From: Photobacterium sp. GB-56 | GTDB taxonomy: Bacteria; Pseudomonadota; Gammaproteobacteria; Enterobacterales; Vibrionaceae | Reading direction: 5' to 3' | Assembly (NCBI RefSeq): GCF_003026105.1 | Contig: NZ_PYNW01000015.1 | Coordinates: forward strand, 1-64,000 | DNA length: 64,000 bases | Shown here: positions 35,734-45,863 of the stretch, one piece after another | How the letters are laid out: each line of letters starts with the position of its first letter | How positions within the stretch are numbered: position 1 is the first letter of the stretch | The notes under the pieces: model-generated | The model's input: the letters and a program-made list of their open reading frames with translations, nothing else | What the model was told of the DNA's origin: nothing | Databases searched by the model: none | Translations under genes and position numbers: made by a program

Positions 35734-36118
35734 ACCATTACAAAACCGAACGCGTTGGATGCTCTTTGTCGCGGCAATGAGTGGTGCATTAACGGTGGGG
35801 TTAGGGGCATTTGCTGCACACGGCTTAAAGCAGCATTTATCGCCTTATTTACTCGATGTATTTAAGACTGGCGTACAATATCAAGCGTGGCATACATTCG
35901 CGTTATTGGGTTGTGGAATATTGACACGCTTTTTGTCTTCAAAAGCTGTATCATACGCCGCTCTGTTTTTCACCCTTGGTATAATCTGTTTTAGTGGCAG
36001 TTTATATGCATTGGCATTAACAGGCATTAAGTGGTTTGGTCCCATCACACCGATGGGCGGAGTATGTTTTATTATTGGCTGGGTAATGCTTGCAGTAGCA
36101 GCCTGGCGTTCAGCTTGA
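35723..36118 (+). CDS. ygdD: DUF423 inner-membrane protein YgdD
   Basis: This 131-aa membrane protein has four hydrophobic helices. The N-terminal helix contains [20 protein letters not shown], the signature of DUF423/YgdD, and [18 protein letters not shown] lies near the end. Function is unknown. The start is GTG 35723 after AAGGAG, overlapping the hydrolase gene. The order gcvA-(hydrolase)-ygdD-rlmM parallels E. coli gcvA-ygdD-rlmM. Confidence 0.93.
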   Translation: MVTEPLQNRTRWMLFVAAMSGALTVGLGAFAAHGLKQHLSPYLLDVFKTGVQYQAWHTFALLGCGILTRFLSSKAVSYAALFFTLGIICFSGSLYALALTGIKWFGPITPMGGVCFIIGWVMLAVAAWRSA

Positions 36119-36128
36119 GGGTTCCAAC

Positions 36129-37214
36129 GTGAATCATGTTTTATTGTATTGTCGTCCTGGCTTTGAAAAAGAATGTGCAGGTGAAGTTCAAGACAAAGCA
36201 AATACGCTGGAATTGTTTGGTTTCCCTCGGGTAAAAAACAATTCAGGTTATGTGTTATTTGAATTTTATCAAGCAGGTGATGCGGATAAATTTATTCAGC
36301 TACAACCATTTTCACAGTTAATCTTCGCACGTCAAATGTTTGCGGCATCACAGATGTTAACGGATTTACCGGCTGATGATCGTATTTCTCCGATCTTAGA
36401 AGTGATTGGTGATGACTTCCCACGTTGTGGTGATCTCCGTGTTGAAACACCTGATACCAATGAAGCGAAAGAGTTATTAAAATTCTGTCGTAAGTTTACG
36501 GTGCCACTTCGTCAAGCAATGCGTAAGCGTGAGATTTTATACGCGAAAGATAACAACAAAAAGCCTGTGCTACATGTGTGTTTCGTCGCACCGGGTTGTT
36601 GTTTTGTAGGTTATTCATATACATCGAATAACTCACAGTTCTTTATGGGCATTCCCCGCTTAAAATTCCCAGCAGATGCGCCAAGTCGCTCAACGTTGAA
36701 ATTAGAAGAAGCATTTCACGTATTTATTCCTCGCCACGAGTGGGATGAGCGTTTAGCGCCAGGTATGTGGGGGGTTGATTTAGGTGCTTGTCCTGGTGGT
36801 TGGACATATCAATTGGTGAAACGCTCGATGTTCGTTCACGCGATTGATAATGGCGCAATGGCACAAAGCTTGATGGATACAGGTCAAGTTAAATACCATG
36901 CCGTTGATGGTTTTAAATTTGAGCCAGCACGTAAAAATGTTACGTGGATTGTTTGTGACATGATTGAAAAGCCAGCGCGTGTGGCTCACTTAATGGGTGA
37001 GTGGTTAATTAAAGCGTGGGCAAAAGAAGCGATCTTTAACTTAAAACTACCTATGAAAGGTCGTTATGATGAAGTGCTTCAAGATATTGAAAACCTGAAA
37101 GTATTTCTTATTCAAAATGGTGTGAAGTTCAAGCTACAGGCTAAGCATTTATACCATGATCGCGAAGAGATTACGGTTCACATTCAGCGTCTAGATACAC
37201 GCTCTCCACACTAA
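36129..37214 (+). CDS. rlmM: 23S rRNA 2'-O-ribose C2498 methyltransferase
   Basis: RlmM methylates the ribose of C2498 in the peptidyl transferase loop of 23S rRNA using SAM. The 361-aa protein has an N-terminal THUMP-like region (residues about 1-165) and a Rossmann methyltransferase domain with [15 protein letters not shown] near residue 215, [11 protein letters not shown] and [12 protein letters not shown] with the catalytic Lys. It starts GTG at 36129, 10 bp after ygdD, and ends before a hairpin terminator. Confidence 0.96.
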   Translation: MNHVLLYCRPGFEKECAGEVQDKANTLELFGFPRVKNNSGYVLFEFYQAGDADKFIQLQPFSQLIFARQMFAASQMLTDLPADDRISPILEVIGDDFPRCGDLRVETPDTNEAKELLKFCRKFTVPLRQAMRKREILYAKDNNKKPVLHVCFVAPGCCFVGYSYTSNNSQFFMGIPRLKFPADAPSRSTLKLEEAFHVFIPRHEWDERLAPGMWGVDLGACPGGWTYQLVKRSMFVHAIDNGAMAQSLMDTGQVKYHAVDGFKFEPARKNVTWIVCDMIEKPARVAHLMGEWLIKAWAKEAIFNLKLPMKGRYDEVLQDIENLKVFLIQNGVKFKLQAKHLYHDREEITVHIQRLDTRSPH

Positions 37215-37227
37215 AATAGATTCAAAA

Positions 37228-37260
37228 GATAAGCCAATTTTGCTTGGCTTATCTTTTATT
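37228..37260 (+). terminator. Terminator of rlmM
   Basis: AGATAAGCCAA / TTGGCTTATCT with a short loop is followed by TTTATT, 14 bp after the rlmM stop. It separates rlmM from the AT-rich gene after it. Confidence 0.85.
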
Positions 37261-37270
37261 GGGGATATTT

Positions 37271-38287
37271 ATGACCAAAGAAACCTCACATAAAACAAAT
37301 TTAGTCTTTTTTTATTCAGAGGGTGCTCCCAATGATAATGCTTTAGACTTATGTGAAAATAAGCAGTTAGTGCTAGATGCCGCGAAAGATCATGTTGATA
37401 ATATTAGTTACTACACGCCTAAAAAGTTAAGAGATCTTGGATTTGAAGGTTATGTAAGAGAATATGATAGTTCTGGTTTAGTCTCTCAAAACCCTGGAAT
37501 GTCTAAAATTGGTTTTTGTGCTTGGCGTCCACTTATTTTATTGCTTGAAATGGAAAGGATGAATGAAGGTGATATCTTAATTTACCGTGATTCTAATATT
37601 CTTAAATATAGAAAGCTATCTAATTATAATGATATTAAAAATATTGCGGAGCAATGTTTAACATTATGTGGGTTTGATTTTTTTATTCCTCATCATGATT
37701 CTTTAATAAAAAACCGAGAATTAACTAAAACAAATATTATTAGAGAACTCGGAGAGGATAACTTTTTTTCATATGAATACCCTGCACTGCAGGCTGCGTT
37801 TATTGTAATAAGAAAATCGGAAGCCTCCATACAGTTGTTACAAGAGTGGCTTGACGCGTGTAGTAACGAAGAGTGGATAAACGGTAAACAGTATGGTGAG
37901 TTAGATTCGCAATTTCACCACTCTACACCTGAACAAGCAATACTGAGTATAATAATTGCAAACTGGGTAAGGAAAGGAATTCACAATATACCTGTGACTT
38001 ACCCTTTAATATCTATTAGAGCAGGTAGAGATATAAATAAGATTACTTTTAGAACCGACTTTTCATATCTAACTATTTTAAATAAAAGTAATGCTGAGTA
38101 TATTAATCTACCCAGCTATATAAATAAAAAAAATATTAAAGGGTTACTTGAATTTTCAAGTACATTAATATCAAATTTTCTTTTAAAGAAAAATTACGAA
38201 ATATTAAAATCATATAATAAGATTAAACCTAGCAAAAGTATCAATGATAAAATTATCTCTCTTAGAGAAAAGCTGGGTAAAGAATAA
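37271..38287 (+). CDS. Uncharacterised protein, possible GT-A-type glycosyltransferase
   Basis: This 338-aa soluble protein has no signal peptide or membrane helix. The segment GFCAWRPLILLLEMERMNEG followed by DILIYRDSNILKY near residues 80-115 resembles the W-x-P...GD-x-x-Y-x-D pattern of nucleotide-sugar-dependent transferases, with Asp-Ser in the place of a metal-binding motif (inference). The gene is noticeably more AT-rich than its neighbours, especially the last third, and uses many ATA and AAT codons, which suggests horizontal transfer. The start is ATG 37271 with GGGGA upstream; a longer frame would begin inside the rlmM terminator. It interrupts an otherwise conserved neighbourhood between rlmM and xni. 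Confidence 0.6.
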   Translation: MTKETSHKTNLVFFYSEGAPNDNALDLCENKQLVLDAAKDHVDNISYYTPKKLRDLGFEGYVREYDSSGLVSQNPGMSKIGFCAWRPLILLLEMERMNEGDILIYRDSNILKYRKLSNYNDIKNIAEQCLTLCGFDFFIPHHDSLIKNRELTKTNIIRELGEDNFFSYEYPALQAAFIVIRKSEASIQLLQEWLDACSNEEWINGKQYGELDSQFHHSTPEQAILSIIIANWVRKGIHNIPVTYPLISIRAGRDINKITFRTDFSYLTILNKSNAEYINLPSYINKKNIKGLLEFSSTLISNFLLKKNYEILKSYNKIKPSKSINDKIISLREKLGKE

Positions 38288-38300
38288 TAATTCTTTAATC

Positions 38301-38335
38301 ATAAGCTATCACATGTTATTAATATGATAGCTTAT
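38301..38335. terminator. Hairpin between the AT-rich gene and xni
   Basis: ATAAGCTATCA / TGATAGCTTAT with a 13-nt AT-rich loop lies between convergent genes. It lacks a strong T run, so it is a probable but weak terminator. Confidence 0.6.
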
Positions 38336-38354
38336 GATATTTAGTATGTTTTAT

Positions 38355-39128
38355 TTATTGTGGCATGATATAACGAATATCTTGTAGGTTAAAACCTAAC
38401 TCTAAATCAGTTTTTAAACTTGATACCGCTTTACTTGCAAGTGCCACATCGTGGTGACCATCAATTTTCTTTTTCCATTTAGCAGGCAGATCATTTGCTG
38501 CCAAAATAGTTTCTAGCGTTGGGTATAGGTTGAGTAACTCTACAGCGGCTTTAGGACCGATACCTGCAACACCAGGGATCTTACTCGAACTTATCCCAGC
38601 AAGTCCCCAATAATCCGTTAGCTTATCTGGCGCTACGCCATATTCCTTTTCAATAAAAGCACTATCGAGCCAGCGTTCTTGGAAGTAATCACGAATGCGC
38701 AGCGTCGGTTGTAATAACTGGCAGTAACCTTTATCCGTTGAAATGATGGTGACTTGCTCACCACGAGAGGCGACTTTTAGCGCAAGGGTGGCGACGAGAT
38801 CATCGGCTTCATCACCATCAGAGAGCAGTGAATCAATGCCTATCTCCATAAAGGCATCTTGAATAATATCCATTCCTGTCATGAGTTCATCAGGCATGGG
38901 TTTTCTTCCTTCTTTGTAGTGAGGAAGAAGTTCAGCTCGCCAGCCACGATCATCACCATGATGATCGAATACTGCCACAATATGGGTTGGTTGGCTGATC
39001 TTGATGATTTTTTTCAGTGCTCGACAACAAGTCTCAGCTGTCGCTTTTACATCAGGTTCACCGGGACGAGCCGCATGAACACGACGAATGAGATTAAGAG
39101 CATCAATAACAACAAGGTGGATAGCCAT
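38355..39128 (-). CDS. xni: Flap endonuclease Xni
   Basis: Xni (ExoIX/YgdG) is a 5'-3' exonuclease-fold flap endonuclease related to the Pol I small domain. The 257-aa protein shows HLVVIDALNLIRRVHAA at the start, AVFDHHGDDRGWRAELLPHYKEGR, DEADDLVATLA with metal-binding acids, ISTDKGYCQLL, and a helix-hairpin-helix GVAGIGPKAAVELL. The start is ATG 39128; the in-frame TTG 39134 is unlikely. It lies downstream of ppnN but is separated by a terminator. Confidence 0.94.
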   Translation of the reverse strand: MAIHLVVIDALNLIRRVHAARPGEPDVKATAETCCRALKKIIKISQPTHIVAVFDHHGDDRGWRAELLPHYKEGRKPMPDELMTGMDIIQDAFMEIGIDSLLSDGDEADDLVATLALKVASRGEQVTIISTDKGYCQLLQPTLRIRDYFQERWLDSAFIEKEYGVAPDKLTDYWGLAGISSSKIPGVAGIGPKAAVELLNLYPTLETILAANDLPAKWKKKIDGHHDVALASKAVSSLKTDLELGFNLQDIRYIMPQ

Positions 39129-39143
39129 AAACAAATTCTTTGT

Positions 39144-39170
39144 AAATAAAAAGGAGCACTAAAGCTCCTT
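39144..39170 (-). terminator. Terminator of ppnN
   Basis: AAGGAGC / GCTCCTT with a 6-nt loop is followed on the minus strand by TTTATTTAC. It lies between the ppnN stop and the xni start. Confidence 0.8.
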
Positions 39171-39202
39171 ATTGTACGCAATTATAATCATCGATGTTGT
39201 GA

Positions 39203-40576
39203 TTATTTTGTTGCTTTATCGGCTGTTATAATTTCATAACAGGGCTCATATTTGCTGCCGGGTAACTTCATTCGTTGCTGTTTAACGAAATCTTGTAACA
39301 GCTTATCCATCCGATCCATTAAATATTTATCACCATCAATTTTGAAGCGGCCATGGCGTTCAATTTCATGAATACCTTCTTCTTTGACGTTACCTGCGAC
39401 AATGCCAGAGAAAGCACGGCGAAGGTTGGCTGCCAGTTTATCAACGGGTTGATCCATATGCAGATCCAAATTTGCCATTGCTTCATGAGTGGGGGCAAAA
39501 GGCATCTGAAATTCTGCAGGGATCTTGAGTGACCAATTAAAGCAGTAAGCATCTCCGATTTCTCGACGATGTTCTTTAACTTTGGTCATGGCGTCTTTCA
39601 TAACTTTTGCGACTTGTTCAGGATCGTCAATGATGATCTGATAATGCTTGGTTGCTTCTTCGCCTAAAGTATTCTGAATAAAATCATCAAGCGTACGGAA
39701 GTAATCTTCACTTTCTTTCGGCCCTGTTAATACTACCGGCATCGGTTGTTCGGCATTTTCAGGCTGCATCAGCACCCCTAGAATATAGAGCAATTCTTCC
39801 GCAGTACCAGCGCCGCCCGGGAAAATAATAATACCGTGTCCAACGCGAACAAAAGCTTCTAGGCGCTTCTCAATATCAGGCAGAATGACTAATTCATTAA
39901 CGATTGGGTTTGGTGGCTCTGCGGCAATAATTGAGGGTTCCGTTAACCCTATAAAACGACTGCTGCCATAGCGTTGCTTCGCATGACCGATAGCAGCGCC
40001 TTTCATTGGCCCTTCCATTGCGCCAGGCCCACAACCGGTACAGACATTGAGCTCACGAAGACCAAGTTCATTACCCACTTCACGGGTGTATTGGTATTCA
40101 GTAGGGTTGATAGAGTGACCGCCCCAACAAACAACAATATTGGGATCTTCACCAGCATGAAGGGTACGAGCATTACGCAATAAGCTAAAGACAAAATCAG
40201 TGATGTGTGGCGCACTACTAAGATCTATATCGTTACGACGAGCAACATGCATATCGACATAAATAATATCGCGCAATACTGAGAACATATGCTCTTGAAT
40301 ACCCGTAATGATCTTACCATCTACAAACGCATGCTCAGGTGGGTTGACCAACTCTAACTTGATACCACGTTCGCGACGTTTTAGGTTGATATCAAAATCT
40401 TTGTTTTTTTCTAATAGCTCTTTTGAGTTATCGGTATGGCTACCGGAATTCAGTACTGCCAGTGAACAGTTACGATATAGGCGGTATAAGTCACTGGAAG
40501 CGGTTGCTTTTAAGCTATCAACTTCTATTTGGGAAAGCAGGGACATAGCCCCAACAGGACTGATATGTGTGATCAT
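39203..40576 (-). CDS. ppnN: Pyrimidine/purine nucleotide 5'-monophosphate nucleosidase
   Basis: PpnN (YgdH) cleaves nucleoside monophosphates to base and ribose-5-phosphate and is a (p)ppGpp-binding enzyme in E. coli. The 457-aa protein has the LOG-family motif [18 protein letters not shown] near residue 250 and an upstream [17 protein letters not shown] nucleotide-binding loop, plus N- and C-terminal flanking domains. The length matches E. coli PpnN (454 aa). The upstream 271 bp (40577-40847) is AT-rich and holds only its presumed promoter and a short CAGACGTCTG palindrome at 40778. Confidence 0.95.
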   Translation of the reverse strand: MITHISPVGAMSLLSQIEVDSLKATASSDLYRLYRNCSLAVLNSGSHTDNSKELLEKNKDFDINLKRRERGIKLELVNPPEHAFVDGKIITGIQEHMFSVLRDIIYVDMHVARRNDIDLSSAPHITDFVFSLLRNARTLHAGEDPNIVVCWGGHSINPTEYQYTREVGNELGLRELNVCTGCGPGAMEGPMKGAAIGHAKQRYGSSRFIGLTEPSIIAAEPPNPIVNELVILPDIEKRLEAFVRVGHGIIIFPGGAGTAEELLYILGVLMQPENAEQPMPVVLTGPKESEDYFRTLDDFIQNTLGEEATKHYQIIIDDPEQVAKVMKDAMTKVKEHRREIGDAYCFNWSLKIPAEFQMPFAPTHEAMANLDLHMDQPVDKLAANLRRAFSGIVAGNVKEEGIHEIERHGRFKIDGDKYLMDRMDKLLQDFVKQQRMKLPGSKYEPCYEIITADKATK

Positions 40577-40847
40577 AGTAACCTCCCTGGAAACAATGAA
40601 AGCTCAGTTTGGTTCTTGCTATATGCGAAAATCAAGCAGAGTATGTTGATGATTTTGAGGTTATTCCCCCATCAGATATCTACGATAGAAGGTGTTTGGA
40701 GGAAGCACTAAAATAGTGTTTGTTTTTATTACCATACACAGTGAATATGCATTTGACTAGATGTTAATAAAAAAAATCAGACGTCTGTTTTCACTATCAT
40801 ATTACGTTTTAAGAAAGGTATTTAAGCAAAAGTGTTTGCTTAGCGTT

Positions 40848-42407
40848 TTAAGAGATCCAAATTAAGCGATTAGTGCCAGCACTTTTTGCGCTTGCTAATG
40901 CTTTTACGGTTCGCTCGATAACAACATGATGGTCATCATTACCTTCAAATAAGGTCGCGCCGATAGAGACCGAAATAGACAGGTTTTGGTCTTTAAATCG
41001 GAAGGGGAGTTGGCTGATAGCTTCTCGAATATTAGCAAGCTTTTTATTGCGAGTTTGTTCATCACAATCTGGCATGATAAGCATAAATTCATCGCTGCTA
41101 AAACGTGCTAAATAATCCGTGTCAGATAAACATTGTTGAATTTTTTTAGCGATAATTTTTAATGCTTTATCACCAGCAAGGTGACCAAATTTATTGTTGA
41201 TCTCACCGAAACTATCAACATCAATAAGCGCAACAGGTAGTGCATATTCATAACGTTTCCAGTTGTGATATTCATGCTCAATACGATCCATAAATGCATT
41301 ACGGTTATAGGCTAGAGTTAATGAGTCTCGTAGCATGCTTTGTTCTTGATCATGCAGACGTTGACGATAATTATGGGTTTGTTGGATCAACTGTTGAATT
41401 TGTTTTTCGTTATGTTGCTGTTGCTCAATCAGTGCTCGCTCTCGTTCTTGAAGTGCGATATTTCTTTCAACAATGCTGTCTATCTCGTTTGCAGCAGCAT
41501 GAAGCGTTGGACGCTTATCTTCAAGGTTGGCGTTATCAGATAAGCTTATTTTTAGTTGTTGGGTAATCTGTGATAATTCGTTATCCAACTCGCTTCTGTG
41601 TTGATGTAATATGTGCGATTTGTCTGCTGTTTGATGGGTATCTTTGTGCAGTTCGGCTAAGTCACTATTAATATTATTAAGAAAGCTTTGTGAAGCTTGG
41701 CGTTCATACAACGTGGCATCTAATATCAAACGCAATACTTGGAACTGAATTTTTGTCAGTTGTTGAGTATCAAGCTCGTTGTTAAGTTGAGATTTGATCT
41801 CAATCAGCTGATTACCATGCTCACCGTTAAAATCTATTTCAGTAATAAGATGTTGTAACTCGGCAACTAGCTCTAGATGATGCGTCGACTTTTCTACAAC
41901 GTCTGCTGGATGGGTAACTTTGGTCGCAGAACCTAGTTTTATCGTTCGCTCATAAAGTTCTAACAAACGTAAAATACGGCGATGGTTGTCGAGTAAAACA
42001 CCTGAGTCATGGTTCAGTACGGCGCGTAGATCACGTCGTAACTGAACAGGTAAATCACGGTGGCGAGAAAGCGTTTCTCCCGCTTGATGAATTTTTTGAT
42101 TTAAACGTAGATTCTGTTTATGAACAATATCAGCTTGTTGATTAACTAAACGTTCAATAACAGCTAAGCGAGGGATAAGTTTACTGATATCTGTCGGTTG
42201 TTCTAACTCGTGACGAATACTTTCTAAACGCTCATCGAGTTCAGAATTTATTCCTTTACAAGCGATAACTAATCGTGTGATGAGGCGTTTTAAGATCACG
42301 ATTTCACGGCGTGACTTTAAAGAGGCATCACGATAAGAAAGTTGAGCTTGATCTAAGCGTTGCTTCAAGTTACTCACTTCAGAAACAACCGAATTAATAT
42401 CTGTCAC
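40848..42407 (-). CDS. Degenerate GGDEF-domain protein (SSDEF) with coiled-coil N-terminus
   Basis: This 519-aa cytoplasmic protein has a long helical, coiled-coil-prone N-terminal region (about 1-345) rich in Glu, Gln and Leu. A C-terminal GGDEF fold begins DSLTLAYNRNAFMDRIE and contains INNKFGHLAGDKALKIIA. The active-site motif reads SSDEF instead of GG(D/E)EF, and the inhibitory RxxD site is SDTD, without Arg. It is therefore probably not a working diguanylate cyclase and may bind c-di-GMP, GTP or a partner (inference). From locus memory it may correspond to V. cholerae VC0900 (CdgG); unverified. It is downstream of a TPR protein with another degenerate GGDEF domain. Confidence 0.85.
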   Translation of the reverse strand: MTDINSVVSEVSNLKQRLDQAQLSYRDASLKSRREIVILKRLITRLVIACKGINSELDERLESIRHELEQPTDISKLIPRLAVIERLVNQQADIVHKQNLRLNQKIHQAGETLSRHRDLPVQLRRDLRAVLNHDSGVLLDNHRRILRLLELYERTIKLGSATKVTHPADVVEKSTHHLELVAELQHLITEIDFNGEHGNQLIEIKSQLNNELDTQQLTKIQFQVLRLILDATLYERQASQSFLNNINSDLAELHKDTHQTADKSHILHQHRSELDNELSQITQQLKISLSDNANLEDKRPTLHAAANEIDSIVERNIALQERERALIEQQQHNEKQIQQLIQQTHNYRQRLHDQEQSMLRDSLTLAYNRNAFMDRIEHEYHNWKRYEYALPVALIDVDSFGEINNKFGHLAGDKALKIIAKKIQQCLSDTDYLARFSSDEFMLIMPDCDEQTRNKKLANIREAISQLPFRFKDQNLSISVSIGATLFEGNDDHHVVIERTVKALASAKSAGTNRLIWIS

Positions 42408-42530
42408 AGGATTACGTATTCATCATTAGCATTAATATCTATCTTCTTCATTGAGCGTTTATTACCTCAATCCCTTAAATTTACACGTATCTCAACTATT
42501 TTCGACATTAAAAAAAAAAGCTTGAGTAAC

Positions 42531-44810
42531 TTAACTTACATTTATGTCAGTACTGTGATCATTATTCCAGATAATATCGGATTTGGATGAGCTTCGTACT
42601 TTCACCAGCCCTTTATCAATGCCTTCAATGCAAGATCGACGAATGTCACCACAGACAAAGCTGGCTGCCGGTGCGGCATCGATAGCGCATAAATGTACCC
42701 AATGGCTACCCGGTTCGCTGTCATTCATTTTCACTCCCGCATTGACTGCCATCAATAAGATATCAATAAGCTCTTGATCATTAATCGCCGTATAAGCGCG
42801 GGGCAAGAATGGGTACTCTGCCATACCGATTTGAATATCATTATTGAGATTGTTTTTAAGCGCATAGTTATCAACAAGTTGCTGTAATGAATCCGCTAAT
42901 TGTTTAGGATCGCAACTTAACCGTGCGTTCGGCTCTATATATAAGAACATGGCATCGGAGAAGTGATAGATCCTCGCCGGTTCTAACACTTGTTCTTGTA
43001 AATACAAACCAAAGGCCTTTTCGGCATCTAAGCCTTGCTTATAGCCTTGCTCTAAGTAAATTCGCTTTAAACAAGAGACTTCAAATAACGCAAAGCGTAA
43101 TCGGTCACTTAGCGGTTCATTGATGATTTCACCTAAGTGCCACTGCTCAAAGTTAGCACTACTTTGCTGAAGTGAATTTGCTAAACGTGCATTGAGCATC
43201 CGTAAATTACGTAGACCACTACGGGGATGGGTATAATAATCCGTTCGCAGTTGCGCTAGTTGTTGTTTAAGTTGTTTATTCAGATGTTGGCGGCGAAGTA
43301 ATAGCAGAAGCATAAAGGCTAAAACCCCAATTAAAACCATGGTAATTTTTTGCTGTTTATATAAGGCTTTTTCACTTTCAAATTGTTCACGCTCCATCTC
43401 TTCAAGCTTAAGCGAGCGTTCCATCATTTTTTGTTGTTGTTTAAATACTTCAACATTACTTCTTGCAATACTTTCTTGTTGGCCAGCATATAACTGTTCA
43501 TAGCGGCGCTGACTTAATAACGCGTTGTAGTAATCATTTTGTTTTTCAAAGGCCTCAGAAAGAATGGATTCACCCAGGAGTTGTAATTTGACCGCGCCAA
43601 TACGACTGGCTGAAATTAAACCTGCTTGAAGAGAGGTTACCGCATCATCGAGTTTGTTTTCAGCAAGCTCTAATTGACCTTGTAATATTTGGCTTTCAGC
43701 TACAATGTTTTCATTACCGGTTTGTAGCGCTAAGTTACGTGCCTGTACGATATAAGCTTCTGCTTTGGTGTAGTTGTATAAATGCAAATACACGCGAGCA
43801 ATATTTAGACGTAACCGTGCAGAGCGAACATCGTGGTCAAGTTGGTTTTCTTGATCTAGCGCGTTGAAATAGTGAACCAGCGCTAAGTTATAACGCCCTT
43901 GTTGTTCATAAATAGAAGCAATTAATGTTAATGTCTTAGCTAGTTGCTGACTGCGCTTATAGCGCTCGAAAAACTCCCCCGCTTGGGTGGCATGATCGAG
44001 TGCTTTATCAAATACTTTTCGTTCATCAAATAATTCAGCTAAATAATAGTTAGCTTGGGCTATTTGTCCTTGATCATCCGTTTCTACCGCTAGCCAATAA
44101 CCACTAAGTAGACGATCGAGTGCCATATCATAGTGGTGATGCTTTAAATAATGTTGCCCCAGTTTCAATTGGTAATTAATGAGCTCGTCTTGATCATCTA
44201 ATGCCACTAAATAACCTTTGGCTTTGATATACAGTTTTTCTGCTTTTTCATCAGCACCAATACTTGATTCAATGTTGGCACGTAACATTAATGAACGATA
44301 TTTAAGGACTTGAAGTTGCTTCGTTAGCTTGAGTGAGGGAGCTTTACGACTTTCAGTATCAATATTATCGAGCATTTTTAATGCAGTAGTGCTATTGCGA
44401 AGGTTTTCCCAATAGAATGTAGCTAGCAATAACTGGCTTTCATATAAAGGATAAATAAGGTGATGTTCAGTTGCGATTTTTTCAGCTTTTTTGATAACAC
44501 CAATAGCTTGTTCTGAACGCTGCAAAATCGAGAGCGCTTTAGCTTGAATTTGGAGTGCATTCACCGTATTTAGTGGTGTTCGGATAGTATGATCACTTTC
44601 TTCATTGATATGCACTCTAGCTGGGTCTTGAGGTTTACTTAAGCGACGTTGGCTAAGGTATTTTTGGGTGATAGAAAGTGCTCGCTCAGGCTGACTAAGT
44701 AGCAAGCTGTTAGCTTCAGAAAGCATCGGGACGGTGTAGGTTTTTGCTTGCAGGCTGAAAGAAATTGAGAACACAAAGAGAGCAGTGCAAAGCAAACGGC
44801 GAAAAAACAT
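42531..44810 (-). CDS. Exported TPR protein with a membrane helix and a degenerate GGDEF-like domain
   Basis: This 759-aa protein starts at ATG 44810, where a signal peptide follows directly (FFRRLLCTALFVFSISFSLQA). Residues about 75-430 form TPR-like helical repeats such as ALDRLLSGYWLAVETDDQGQ, presumably periplasmic. A helix near residue 490 (MVLIGVLAFMLLLLL) crosses the inner membrane. The cytoplasmic part begins DYYTHPRSGLRNLRMLNARL, which aligns with a GGDEF start; the catalytic motif has become FSDAMF. It is thus a likely sensor without cyclase activity, possibly paired with the SSDEF protein 123 bp downstream. The ligand is unknown. Confidence 0.75.
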   Translation of the reverse strand: MFFRRLLCTALFVFSISFSLQAKTYTVPMLSEANSLLLSQPERALSITQKYLSQRRLSKPQDPARVHINEESDHTIRTPLNTVNALQIQAKALSILQRSEQAIGVIKKAEKIATEHHLIYPLYESQLLLATFYWENLRNSTTALKMLDNIDTESRKAPSLKLTKQLQVLKYRSLMLRANIESSIGADEKAEKLYIKAKGYLVALDDQDELINYQLKLGQHYLKHHHYDMALDRLLSGYWLAVETDDQGQIAQANYYLAELFDERKVFDKALDHATQAGEFFERYKRSQQLAKTLTLIASIYEQQGRYNLALVHYFNALDQENQLDHDVRSARLRLNIARVYLHLYNYTKAEAYIVQARNLALQTGNENIVAESQILQGQLELAENKLDDAVTSLQAGLISASRIGAVKLQLLGESILSEAFEKQNDYYNALLSQRRYEQLYAGQQESIARSNVEVFKQQQKMMERSLKLEEMEREQFESEKALYKQQKITMVLIGVLAFMLLLLLRRQHLNKQLKQQLAQLRTDYYTHPRSGLRNLRMLNARLANSLQQSSANFEQWHLGEIINEPLSDRLRFALFEVSCLKRIYLEQGYKQGLDAEKAFGLYLQEQVLEPARIYHFSDAMFLYIEPNARLSCDPKQLADSLQQLVDNYALKNNLNNDIQIGMAEYPFLPRAYTAINDQELIDILLMAVNAGVKMNDSEPGSHWVHLCAIDAAPAASFVCGDIRRSCIEGIDKGLVKVRSSSKSDIIWNNDHSTDINVS

Positions 44811-44925
44811 ATCATCCCAATACAACAAAAAAAGAATAGGGTTGATTTTACTGGCTTAAGGCATCAAGTCCAGCAAAGACAGGTTTTTTGCTGGACTTAA
44901 TGTTGATTTCGCTAACAGAGTCTAA

Positions 44926-45774
44926 TTACTGGCGAGCGAGACGGAAGTTGTCGCTAGGTGATTTACCCATATTGGTACGATAAGGGTTAATATCTAAGCC
45001 ACCACGGCGTGTATAACGTGCATATACCGTCAATAATTCGGGTTTACAGTATTTCATAATATCACTGAAAATACGCTCAACACATTGCTCATGGAATTCA
45101 TTGTGATTACGGAACGAAACGACATAACGTAGCAATTTTTCACGATTAATACGTTTGCCTTTATAAGCAATACGAACACTGCCCCAATCAGGCTGGTTGG
45201 TGATCAGACAGTTTGATTTTAATAAATGGCTATGTAGGATTTCTTCTACTTCTTCCTCCTCGACACCATTTTCAAGTAGTGCAGGGTTGAAGTCATAATC
45301 CTCAATTTCGATATCTTGATCATCAATACAAGTACCAAAGAAGTTCACGATAGGTTGTTCGCTAAAATCTTCTAACGGTTGAATCGTGACATCAACATCA
45401 GCACCTACACAACGTGACAGATCAATCTGCAGTGTGTCTGCGATACCTTGCCAACTTTCAAATCGTGTTTGATTAAAGCTATTAAGGTAAAGCTTGAAAG
45501 ATTTAGATTCAATCAAGTTTGGACTTGAAGCTGGTAGACGTACTTCACCAATGGCAACTTGTGGTAGACCTTTGCTATTTAACCATGACAATTCGTACAA
45601 CGTCCAAATATCATAGCCAGTGAAAGGGAGTGCATCATCACTAATATTGAGATCAGTACGGTTTAGGCTTCTCGGCACTGCTTGTAGTAGCGATGGGTCG
45701 TACTGATCTTTATACTCTGTGGTTTTACCAAGGGTTAAACCAGCTAATTCTTTAGCGTCTTTATATTTACTCAT
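44926..45774 (-). CDS. queF: NADPH-dependent 7-cyano-7-deazaguanine reductase
   Basis: QueF reduces preQ0 to preQ1 in queuosine tRNA modification. The 282-aa bimodular (YqcD-type) protein has the catalytic Cys in [14 protein letters not shown] near residue 190 and [19 protein letters not shown] near residue 215, with EFHEQC contributing substrate and NADPH contacts. The N-terminal half contains [18 protein letters not shown] and [17 protein letters not shown]. It is divergent from syd, as in E. coli. Confidence 0.96.
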   Translation of the reverse strand: MSKYKDAKELAGLTLGKTTEYKDQYDPSLLQAVPRSLNRTDLNISDDALPFTGYDIWTLYELSWLNSKGLPQVAIGEVRLPASSPNLIESKSFKLYLNSFNQTRFESWQGIADTLQIDLSRCVGADVDVTIQPLEDFSEQPIVNFFGTCIDDQDIEIEDYDFNPALLENGVEEEEVEEILHSHLLKSNCLITNQPDWGSVRIAYKGKRINREKLLRYVVSFRNHNEFHEQCVERIFSDIMKYCKPELLTVYARYTRRGGLDINPYRTNMGKSPSDNFRLARQ

Positions 45775-45863
45775 ACTGTCTATGACACTCTTGGATTAGA
45801 ATTGATAGTCCGTAAAAACGGTTTTCAAGTCTAAAGTTTACTGAATCTTTAATGAGGTTGCGA

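Noticed and set aside
40577..40847. Possible small gene or sRNA between the SSDEF gene and ppnN
   Set aside because: Only short AT-rich sequence and one 10-bp palindrome; no ribosome site, terminator or structure of note.
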